The notes under the pieces are model-generated. The model was not told where the DNA came from. It searched no databases and saw only the letters and a program-made list of their open reading frames with translations. A stretch of 64,000 nt of DNA from Chiridota heheva (Eukaryota > Echinodermata > Holothuroidea > Apodida > Chiridotidae): the NCBI GenBank assembly GCA_020152595.1, contig JAIGNY010000597.1, forward strand, positions 718,501-782,500, read 5' to 3'. Below are positions 22,101-29,500 of this stretch, piece after piece. The first letter of the stretch is position 1. Each line of letters starts with the position of its first letter. The translations under genes were made by a program, and so were the position numbers.

Positions 22101-24365
22101 CTCAGTCATCAATATTTAAATGTTGATGTTAATTTGTGATATATGACTGGACGACCAAGGCATTTTCTTATGTTAGTTCTTTGTTTTTTAATTGACTATC
22201 ATAATTCTTTCCAGGGATGCAACAAATTTTAATCAATTTGAGAGTCTTTTTTATATTCCTAATAGGAGGGAATATGGGAATAGATAATATCATTATTTTC
22301 AGAACCTGAAATTGAGCAATGGAATTTAAAGAACGGCAAAATATTTTAAGCAGTCCACCCACTTAGTCATGCATTGCAAACTTAACATAAAAATGTGCGT
22401 ATTGAAAATTCTTCAAACTTTGATCAGCCATAACTTACAAACATGAAGAGCTCTTTCCAAAATACAAAGACTGATCCACTCAAACTTCAACTTGGTCCAT
22501 AGACCTTTAAGCAAAGATTTATGACTTCTAATGATAGAAACTGGGCTTTGCTCCACCATGCTGGAAACAAAAGTTTTTTTCATGTTTTAAATATAATTTA
22601 ATGGTTAAGGATGTTAGGGCCCTATTAACTTATGGCTTTACCCACTGTAACAAAGTTTATGATATTTGTTTTGGTATTGTATTGGAATTTTGTGCATGAA
22701 GGTGTCAAGGGTTGAGAATGTCAGAAAAGATTGGAAAATGCATCTCATTTCTTGATAGTTCCATTATAAATTGCAATTAAAAGAGAGCCAACATATACTG
22801 GACATTCCAGTCTCCTTTAATGTTTGATTTTCAAGTTTATCCTTTGATGTATGTCTTCTAACTAAATAATAAGTGGAGGTATAGCCCAGCTTTCCTAAAT
22901 CATTGCTATAGTTGCTTTCCTTTCTTTAGCTATTGTTAGAGGTACAGTGAAAAATCATTGGTTTTACATTAGAAAATAAGGACTGCACAACAAAAGGCAC
23001 CATAAATTTGTGTGTGTTCTTTAACAAGCAGGCATGAAAGCTTAAATTTAGAAACCCAAGTTTGAAACCGATTTTAAAGAAATGTACTATTTATTGTTAT
23101 TTATTAGATTTTAAACAATCTAATATGATTTTGGTTCTGGGTATCAGAAGTCACTTTGAGTTCTTCTAATTTCAGTTTCCTTTTCTTTCCTTTTGATAGG
23201 GATTTGAAGAGGGATGTTGCATCAAAGCTGGAAAAACTAGAGAGGAGAACGCAGAGAGCTATAGCCGAGTTGATACGTGAGTATAGAGTCATCAGTAGGT
23301 GAATCATCTGTGTGTAGAAATGGTATCAATTACAATTGACTCATAGAGCATAAACAAAATGTGTCTATAAATATCTTTATCCAGAATAGAATATTGGATA
23401 TCTTTTGTGTGACACTGGACCCTTTGCAGTGAAAGAACACTATTTGCAACAACCCTTGTGCTTTGTTCTTTTTTCTTAAAGAAACTACAATTAAGATTGC
23501 ACCTTCAACTTTCAATATCCCCATTAAAAATCATTATCCGCCATGTCAAAAATACTTAAATTGAGGGACAAGGCAGTCTGCAGGAGTTCCTGTCTGTGAT
23601 AGATGCAAATTTATGAAAACAGAAAGTCACATAAATGGTTTTTGTAACTGAATGTCTTTATATATCTGTAACTCTTCTTTAAATATCTGTAACTCTTCTT
23701 TAAATATCTGTAACTAGCCTTTCAATATGGGCGGTTGACCTTGGAAATAACTTGCCTTTTTCATTTTGCTGTGTGCTTAATTTATGTATATATATATGTT
23801 TTTTTATCAATTTTGTTAAGTAATTTTGTTAATTTAAAAAAAAAATTGTAATGGTGGTCTGCTTTTCCAAGCATTGTTTTCATCCGGCTAACTCCTAATG
23901 TTTATGTTAGTATTTGCAATATATATTATATTTTGGAGAGAAAAAAAATCAGTTTAATAATGTAATTGAAAGGAACAGTATTGGTGATGGAAATATCAGG
24001 CAGTAGTTATATAGACCAGTAGGAGGTTAGTAGGAGATAGTATTAATGATGATTTTGAATAATACAATATATTGATTTTTGACTTCATATAGCTTGTCTT
24101 AGTTACTGAGGTAAATTTTGTCAAATATTTAGGGAAGTCATACACTTTTAAAAGAAACAATGATTAATATCAAAGAAGGTTTCTTGTGTGGATTTTTTTT
24201 AATAACCACAAAAGTTTTTATTAAATCTGCTGTTTATTCATTTAATTGTTTTTCAAAATAGGAGAACGACTTCAGTCTGGAAAAGGTGACTTGGTAGAAG
24301 CTGTGAATGCTGCTGAAGCCCAGAATGAGCCAAGTAGAGGTGAATATGAGGAGGATTATGACTGA
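4073..24365 (+). CDS. CCDC12: CCDC12 (cwf18-family spliceosome protein), six coding exons
   Basis: Joined exons 4073-4162, 13425-13498, 20503-20585, 21457-21553, 23200-23276 and 24262-24365 give 525 nt, 174 residues plus stop; human CCDC12 has 166. Phases match at every junction. The N-terminus (LEDQARKRKERLMALRKK) matches human LEEEALRRKERLKALREK. Residues 31-54 are acidic. NYVPGDDKLK is at about 62-71. The conserved core runs from about 83 to 144, including VEEVDLNNLAPRKPDWDLKR and KLEKLERRTQRAIAELIRER, nearly identical to human. This core is the cwf18 domain, a basic coiled-coil helix. The family is a component of activated spliceosomes and acts in nuclear pre-mRNA splicing. I chose the ATG at 4073 because it aligns with the human start; in-frame upstream codons (for example ATG 3971) would add residues without similarity. 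The weakest call is the exon 1 donor (AGG|GTGCAG). Identification is from remembered family sequence, not a search. Confidence 0.95.
4449..4870 (-). mobile_element. LINE reverse-transcriptase C-terminal fragment
   Basis: Read on the - strand, the upstream part gives HIDQLENVQRRVTKQLTGMS, then LQRLQKSNLNTLTYRHVRGD and MIEIFKIVTGIYD. After a frame shift comes KFSFVHCSVDMWNSLPNSVV and a FEARLD ending. These are the standard thumb and tail motifs of CR1/L2-type LINE polymerases (LExVQRRATK, R.RGDLIEVFKI, WNSLPxxVV). The fragment is 5'-truncated and decayed, and lies antisense in CCDC12 intron 1. Confidence 0.85.
4871..5765. repeat. Dispersed repeat R1, longest copy
   Basis: About 0.9 kb without a long frame. 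Its left half (about 4880-5290) recurs inverted at about 51840-52245; its right half (about 5240-5765) recurs in direct orientation at 7565-8095. Shared landmarks include AACAAAAGAACAAG, CCTGTGCACAAGACAC and AGGGAAATCTACCAAAAC. The left edge (TAGTACGAATCTTCATACTC) also recurs near 46146. The class is undetermined; no clear terminal repeats or target duplication seen. Confidence 0.7.
7110..7143. repeat. Short hairpin
   Basis: ACCAGCTTGG and CCAAGCTGGT form perfect arms around a short centre (TTTTGATTCACAAA). It may be the core of a tiny fold-back element; no flanking duplication seen. Confidence 0.6.
7565..8095. repeat. Dispersed repeat R1, second copy
   Basis: Diverged direct copy of about 5240-5765. 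It keeps AGCCTTGAG, GTGCATCCTAC, CAAAAGAACAAGAGTG, CCTGTGCACAAGACAC, AGGGAAATCTACCAAAAC and the closing ATGTCTACTA. No gene. Confidence 0.7.
8290..10260. repeat. Satellite with about 658-bp higher-order period
   Basis: Related subunits repeat the themes GTACATTCATGTAACTTGGC, GGGTACTGTTCAAATGAGC, TTAGCTTATTTGCATAACAA and ATGAAAATATTTGT. Blocks repeat as sets: the distinctive AACTTGAATTATAAATCTTG starts at about 8763 and again at 9421. The array begins after a small hairpin (GCTCGACTATTCAAAGAATAG, about 8312) and a GGCGTCGGCGTTGGGT motif and decays towards 10.2 kb. It lies within CCDC12 intron 1. Confidence 0.88.
10498..10850. repeat. Minisatellite with GGCATGTGGAACAGGG-type unit
   Basis: Roughly 22-bp units (TTGGCATGTAGAACAGGGTG and variants), about ten clear copies then decay. 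The core CATGTGGRACA is shared with the 62.6-63.7 kb arrays. Overlapping open frames here on both strands come from the repeat and are not genes. Confidence 0.85.
13425..13498 (+). CDS. CCDC12: CCDC12 exon 2
   Basis: Acceptor CCCCCCGTAG, donor GTAAGT. Encodes ESDEDEPPLKKSADAEIPEE and following residues, the acidic variable segment that corresponds to the Glu-rich part of human CCDC12. Enters in phase 0 and leaves in phase 2. Confidence 0.9.
13955..15016. mobile_element. Non-autonomous piggyBac-like element
   Basis: A 1062-bp segment bounded by TTAA on both sides (13951-13954 and 15017-15020) with inverted ends CCCTTACTCTACCA and TGGTAGAGTAAGGG. A TTAA target duplication plus CCY-type ends is the hallmark of the piggyBac superfamily. 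No transposase frame is present, so it would need a helper. A GGCGATACTATCGCC hairpin sits just inside the left end and a tRNA-like sequence near the middle. Confidence 0.82.
14528..14602 (+). other. tRNA-like sequence inside the piggyBac-like element
   Basis: TAGCGCAGGGGAAAAG resembles a pol III A box (D arm) and, about 40 bases on, GGGTTCGAGTCTCG resembles a B box and T arm that can pair with one G-U. The acceptor stem is not convincingly paired, so this is not called a functional tRNA gene. It may be an old tRNA-derived insertion or an internal promoter. Confidence 0.5.
17002..18034. mobile_element. Non-autonomous hAT element nested in the LINE
   Basis: 1033 bp flanked by a perfect 8-bp target duplication ATGTATAC (16994-17001 and 18035-18042). 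The ends are inverted: TAGAGCTGTGACCGTTTAG on the left and the complement of TAGAGCTGTGAACGTTTAG on the right, one mismatch. Subterminal ACACGCTCGC-type motifs recur near both ends. The 8-bp duplication plus such ends defines the hAT superfamily. No transposase-like frame is present. Confidence 0.92.
18807..18925. repeat. C-rich polypyrimidine microsatellite
   Basis: A run of C followed by about eight CCCCTCCACC-type steps, all pyrimidine except one A per unit. It is an expansion inside the LINE 3' UTR: the homologous position in the 25.2-kb copy has only a short CTTCCACCCCCTCTC. Purine-rich frames on the - strand (Gly/Glu/Trp-rich) are artefacts. Confidence 0.9.
19123..19292. mobile_element. 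Small TIR element (CAGGGGCGTAATTCTCAT family)
   Basis: Left end CAGGGGCGTAATTCTCATCC; right end GGAATTACGGCTG, an approximate inverted match. It is related to the 45908-46041 element, which has an 8-bp duplication; here no target duplication is evident. Confidence 0.55.
20503..20585 (+). CDS. CCDC12: CCDC12 exon 3
   Basis: Acceptor TTTACTAAACAG, donor GTTTGT. Encodes KEPAFKNYVPGDDKLKEKVQ and following residues; the FKNYVP segment matches human LRNYVPEDEDLK. Leaves in phase 1. Confidence 0.92.
20945..21440. repeat. 22-bp minisatellite in CCDC12 intron 3
   Basis: About 22 tandem units with core GTACTAGCCCGTATGTAAAA. The central units are almost identical and the last ones drift to AAACTAGCCYGTATGT. 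The array fills more than half of the 871-bp intron and stops about 20 bases before the exon 4 acceptor. Confidence 0.95.
21457..21553 (+). CDS. CCDC12: CCDC12 exon 4
   Basis: Acceptor TTTTCTTTTACAG, donor GTACAG. Encodes EEHIKDQLEASKPQPVVEEV then DLNNLAPRKPD, the best conserved part of the family. The acceptor sits about 20 bases after a 22-bp minisatellite ends. Leaves in phase 2 within the Trp codon. Confidence 0.95.
21554..24261 (+). other. CCDC12 introns 4 and 5
   Basis: Intron 4 (21554-23199) and intron 5 (23277-24261) contain no recognisable gene or element apart from a three-copy 22-bp tandem repeat at about 23652-23716 (TATCTGTAACTCTTCTTTAA). Confidence 0.75.
23200..23276 (+). CDS. 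CCDC12: CCDC12 exon 5
   Basis: Acceptor CCTTTTGATAG, donor GTGAGT. Encodes DLKRDVASKLEKLERRTQRA then IAELI, the basic helix matching human DLKRDVAKKLEKLKKRTQRA. Leaves in phase 1. Confidence 0.95.
24262..24365 (+). CDS. CCDC12: CCDC12 exon 6 (terminal coding exon)
   Basis: Acceptor TTTTTCAAAATAG. Encodes ERLQSGKGDLVEAVNAAEAQ and an acidic tail ending EEDYD before TGA at 24363-24365. The tail is less conserved than the core, as in other animals. Confidence 0.93.
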
Positions 24366-25211
24366 TCACTATCAAGGTAAATGTGCAGGCGACACTTTCT
24401 ATTCATTGCATATGATTTTAGCCATTGCATTTGATTGGAAGATGTTGGCTCAGAATTTGTATTGCAACATATGACGAGGATGTCATGTAATTAGATTTTC
24501 AGAATCATTATCTATCTACCCCCTGGATTTGAAATTCTCATATAATTACTCTTGACTTGGGAGAAGATAAGATTTGAGATTGGAATTAAAATTGTTGAAC
24601 GCAAAACCTGCACTGGGTGACATAGGCAATTACTATCTGCATTGACACCCACATAGTAATTGGCCTCAGTGAACTAGGTACTGCACTAAAGAAATTTGTT
24701 AAAAAAGAGCATAGAATTCTGGGTAGAAAAGTCTTTAAATTTTGAAAATAGCATATTTAGCTTTCAACTTAAAGCTGATCAAAGTTTGGTAGGAATGGAC
24801 CTGTTACATGTTCTGGGCTTCATTTTCAATGTGTAGGTTTTGTGATCAATAATTAGCAGAAGAAATTTTGTAATTTTTAAAAAGAACAGGTTAAAATTTA
24901 TTTGGTAATCTTTAACATTCATAAGTTTGACTTGTTCATCTTTTCAATTTGCCTCCATACCAACGGGTTTGTAGCTGAAGTATTTAGTTGTCTGTAATGC
25001 ACAACATTGGAAAACTACTTTTCTAAGGTGTCAGATGGGATTTGTCAAACCTTGGAATATATGCAAAAACTATAAATACAACCATTTCAGTTTGAATGAA
25101 AATTTAATTCCATCAAATTCGTGGCAAGAATGTATAGAATTATAACAAAAATTGTCACACAACCTCATCACAAAAGTAATACAACTGACAACTAATTAAT
25201 TATTCACCTTC

Positions 25212-25460
25212 CTTCATCATACTTCCCTCTACAACCATATTTAATTCTCTTCCACCCCCTCTCTACTTTGTTTTTGTTTCAACCATGCATCTCTCCTCTG
25301 GATCACAGCTTTCTGACCTTTTGTTCTTGAATTTCTCTCATTCTCCCCCTGTTTCCTTTCCTTCCTACCTTTAGAATGATTTGACCTCTCAGGCACAACT
25401 TGACCCTGGTTGTCGTGGTGCCGTTAAACCATCATCAAACAAACAAACAAACAAAAAGAT
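25212..25460 (+). mobile_element. LINE 3' UTR fragment, same family as the 18-19 kb LINE
   Basis: Matches the 18766-19111 tail: TTCATCATACTTCCCTCTAC, AACCATATTTA, TTAGAATGATTTGACCTCTC, AGGCACAACTTGAC and GTCGTGGTGCCGTTAAACC, followed by (CAAA)n. Only the untranslated tail is present, as expected for heavy 5' truncation during reverse transcription. Confidence 0.85.
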
Positions 25461-25626
25461 AATATGGATGCCTTCTTTTGCTATTATGAATAGAAGTAAA
25501 CTGGGTTCTATTTCAAACCAAATGCAGACAATCCTTTACTTGAGATTGATTGTCTACTTCTTTTCTTGACTGTGGCAGGCTACTAGGGAAATATGGATTG
25601 TAAGGCCTCTGCATCAAATATGTTAA

Positions 25627-25742
25627 CCCCTTTAGTGCTGCAATCCAGCAAAGCTTGTACAACCTCTATGGTCATTGAGCTCATATTTGAACTCCTTGAC
25701 TGGGCAGTCATGGGGTTTGTACATCCTGTGCAATCCAAAGGG
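25627..25742. mobile_element. Possible small piggyBac-like MITE
   Basis: 116 bp bounded by TTAA (25623-25626 and 25743-25746). The left end CCCCTTTAGTGCTGCAATCC and right end GTGCAATCCAAAGGG are roughly inverted at the outermost CCCTTT. The match is short, so chance is not excluded. Confidence 0.45.
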
Positions 25743-25925
25743 TTAATAGTGTATAGATGAACAGGTAAAGACAACGTTATTGCTTTCAAATTAAATGTAT
25801 ATGTAGGGTGCATATTCATACACCAATGTTTCCAAACCTGACTTTATGTGTACGTTGTATGAATTTCAGCCATATATCTTTTTTTCATGAACACATAAAT
25901 TTTGAAGTTGAGCATATGTTTACAC

Positions 25926-25931
25926 AATAAA
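25926..25931 (+). terminator. Candidate CCDC12 polyadenylation signal
   Basis: AATAAA about 1.56 kb after the CCDC12 stop, followed by a T/G-rich stretch (TTTGTTAGTCAGTTTAGTG). Position and context fit a 3' end, but the genome is AT-rich and other signals are possible. Confidence 0.35.
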
Positions 25932-26285
25932 CATATTTGTTAGTCAGTTTAGTGTTCCGTATGGGGAAGGGGAGGGGTAGCCATAGTTATACAATAAGTC
26001 ACATTTTATGATTCATGTGAATCCCTTAACTGTAAATATCCTACATCAAGAAATGTCTCTTTCATATCAATGGTTGAGGAGTTTTGGGGAAATCAATGTT
26101 TATGACATACTCAAGAGAACAAATAGGTATAAACAAATGTTACATTTAATGGTACATCAATGTTACATTTTCCCACAAAATGTTTTGAGCTGACAGATTA
26201 AGCTTAAGTCATGGTGTTCGATTAAATTTTTGCCTCATTTTTACATATAAATTGCAACCATCAATATATCATGCTTCTTTGTGTT

Positions 26286-26575
26286 TTACTTTGCAGATGA
26301 TGAGCGCCATTGTAAGCCAGCTGAATTCACCGTTTTCGTGATATGTTCATTGTGAAGCATTCGTGATCGGCCTGTGACGCTTATAGTAGATCTGATGGGC
26401 CGATGAGCTGTCACGTAACCTGTAGATTTGTGAATGGTTGGAAAATCTGATGGCGCCATTGTTGTTCTAATTGACCGGTGCAGTCCTGATGTTTTTGGAC
26501 GTGGTCCATGGGCAGGGCTTCTAATTGAAGTTCCTGCTGTTGAGTAGTTGGTCCCCAAATGATGACGTTTTATAA
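26286..26575 (-). CDS. CNBD2: Probable CNBD2-like terminal exon
   Basis: A strong pyrimidine tract and acceptor (GCTTTCCTCTCCAG) open a 95-codon frame that enters in phase 1, as the alternative exon H donor requires, and ends AGLQWRSSSAK before TAA. The product is basic and rich in Ser, Thr, Arg and Pro (TAGTSIRSPAHGPRPKTSGL), like a disordered tail. I do not recognise it in human CNBD2. It could also belong to another - strand transcript. Confidence 0.6.
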
Positions 26576-29500
26576 CTGGAGAGGAAAGCATAAAGTTTTT
26601 TCTGAATTACAAATAAATTGTGGCAATGATTTTGATATAGCAGATGAAAGAGCTTATAGAACAAGTGCATGGATGAATATTGCACATGCATGTGGTGTAT
26701 TACTGGGCAGACAGTTAAATATTTACATGTTATTCTTTAAAAAAAAAATCCTTAATCTCACGTCACGGAATAATAATGAGAGTCTGTTCCAGCTAGAATT
26801 AGACGGGTTTGCTGTAACTCGTCAAAGTATTATGTAGACAAATTAAAAACCAAAAATTAGCATAAGAAAATACCAAGGTCGCCCAGTCATACATCACAAA
26901 TTAGCATAAACATTTGCATATTAATGTCAGTGTTTTTTTGTTTTTTTGTTGGGGGGGGGGGGAGGAGGGGCTTTGTTCATGGCTTTTTATAGATTTAAAA
27001 GCAATTAAGCTGATGTTGCCTCTACAGTCCCATATACTGTTGATAGAGTAAGATTTTCACCATGTGTGAAGTGCAAAGCTGTCCATTTAGTGATGGTTTA
27101 GTCTGGAAAATGGTGGTCGTTGAAAGATAAAGGAGTGCTGATTGGCTACTGACAGTAAAATCTAATGTCGAGTGAGTAAGATTTCACGGTGCAATAGTCA
27201 TTAAAGAACTATGGATTGATAATTTTTATAAAGCTAGTAAAAACCATGAACATGGCAAAAATTGACATTCAAATCAGTTAAAGATTGACCATTTTGCATT
27301 TTTAGGGTGTTAATATGCAAATGCATTATGAATTGGTATGATTTTTTACGTTTTAAATCAAATTCTTCAATCATACATCAAAATTGCAGAAGTAGCTGGT
27401 TCTGACAAAGTGTTGGGATGTAAGCCACACCCCTATCAATATGTAGGTGGATAAGACTTTTCTTCATTTTTAAAGACTGAAATTATACACGCAATTTTTA
27501 AACCACAGGTGTTCCTAGCATTATGGCAATCTATATACTTTCTACATAGATATGGCAAGGTAGGTGACCTCCTACCGCGACTTTCGAATCGTATATGAAA
27601 ATTCCTATTTTAGACCACTCACGAATCTTAATTACATTTTTTTTACTAAACTCTCATTTTCCGAGACTTCCCTCTTTGTTTATAAGCAACAGTATTTGTT
27701 ATTTTTTCCGATGAGATGTACAAACGATGAATTTCTACCCCTCATGACAGTGTAAATGCCCGACAATGTGCTGCAAATCTAAAGAAATTTTGCAATGACG
27801 TCATGAAGAAGCAGCACTTCAGTACTGCTTCTTCATGACGTCATCGCAACATTTCTTTGGATTTGCAGCACATTGTTGGGCATTTACACTGTCATGACTG
27901 TGTTTTAAATCACCTCCTTGTTCATACAAGTAAAAAATCTCAAAAGCTATATATGCAATTTTTGAATTTAAAGGATTGTTTTTTCTCAGAATGTTATGCT
28001 CTTTCTTGACAAGAAAAGAAGGGCAAAAATGTTGTAACTGTACATAGACCTTAACAGTTAACACACAATTTTAAACTTGGTATTCGTTTTGGATGATTTT
28101 CTTTGTACGAGTCAATTGCTGTTACAGATTTGTGAGTGTTCTTCATTGAATGTGGTTTAGCAGATAGTTGTATCCTTACTCTAGTGCAGTTCTCAACTTG
28201 TCGTTTTATCAACCTTATTTTCCTCGAAGGTGTGAGATTAGGGAATTGGTGAAACAAAAAAAGGTGATAGAGGTATGTAGAGGAGAGGAATGTGATGAAT
28301 AAAGGGGCAATGTCTACATAATCCATATGAGCTAATGTTTACTTCAGTGGTCATGCATGTTATATGAAGAAGCATAACAAAATAGTGAAGAAAGATCGCA
28401 AAAATGTTATTCTGTTTAGGAGATATTATAAATGCATCCCACATGAAGGAGAATAACGAATAAAGAAAGATTGCAGAAATGTTATTCTGTTTAGAAGATA
28501 TTGTTTAAGGTTACAGTTCTATTTGATTTATGTAGAACTGACAGAAGTCAAGACTAGTCAGACATTTCTTCAATAGTCTGTGTATGTTTTTGAATTAATT
28601 TTCTGGTTCTTTGTGACTACAACAGTGAATATGTCAAGAGAGTACTACAACACTGAAGGTACTTTTAGTCTGTAAGATAACAAGTTCCCATTTGAAAATA
28701 TTTTGAAGAAAAACAGTATTTTCAATTTATAAAACAAGTTAAATGAGCTTTGAGTGCAATACAGCAGCAAGTGTATAGAACGCGAGGGTGTAACAAGACT
28801 TTCTACATCACTTATGTTGATACAAACAAGCTATCTAATTAAATTTCTTCACAAATGTCTTTGATACAAGATGGATATGTCTGACCACTGAACTAAATGT
28901 ACATATAGATGGTCTTATATGTGATTGTAGGTTCATTCTTTAGATCAGATATGCTGCATTTCTTCTGTACTACCTTTCTAGGATTCCTAAATTTGAGGGT
29001 CATTTCTATGCAAATTTTTTTTTAAGTATGAAACTTAAATATCTCCTTGAGGGAATAAAAATACTTCCAAAAATGTTTTCCACAGTTTTTACCTTTTATG
29101 TCTTTTATGTAAGATAACAAGGTTTAATGACTAAGTGTTTGGAGACTGGTACAAAGAAATCTGAAAGATTTACTGTTTAGGATATGAAAAGGTCAAAGAA
29201 TGTTTGGTTACTATTGTAGATAAGAAATTGATATTATTGGTATATTAAAGTGAAAATTGACTTTAACTGTCTATTTGTGCAATTACTTCTTTACATGGTT
29301 CAGTGCATTATTTTTCATTACCTTTATTCTTCTTGTGAATGGCATTGTTTACCCATCCCTCTGCATTATAAGATATCTTGGACATTCCACTTGACTTGAG
29401 ATTTTTAACAGTTTCATTATTTCTTCGTGACAAGCTTACTCCATGTTGCACGGATGCCATTGCAGATTTGCTTCTCAGGTCCCTAGCAAAAGTGTTTGGT

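Larger units (their letters stand above)
24366..26285. other. Tail-to-tail interval between CCDC12 and CNBD2
   Basis: Separates the two convergent stop codons. It holds a LINE 3' tail and a small TTAA element. The 3' ends of both genes should lie here. A possible intron donor (AAG|GTAAAT at 24377) lies just after the CCDC12 stop. Confidence 0.6.

Noticed and set aside
24377-26297. CCDC12 3' UTR intron using AAG|GTAAAT and the acceptor TTTACTTTGCAG
   Set aside because: The acceptor lies beside the CNBD2 terminal exon on the other strand; without RNA evidence it is more likely a coincidence.
28072-28254. - strand frame ending KLCVNC as an extra CNBD2 exon
   Set aside because: The only plausible acceptor (CCTTCGAG) gives phase 2, which does not match the phase 1 donor of exon H, and similarity is absent.
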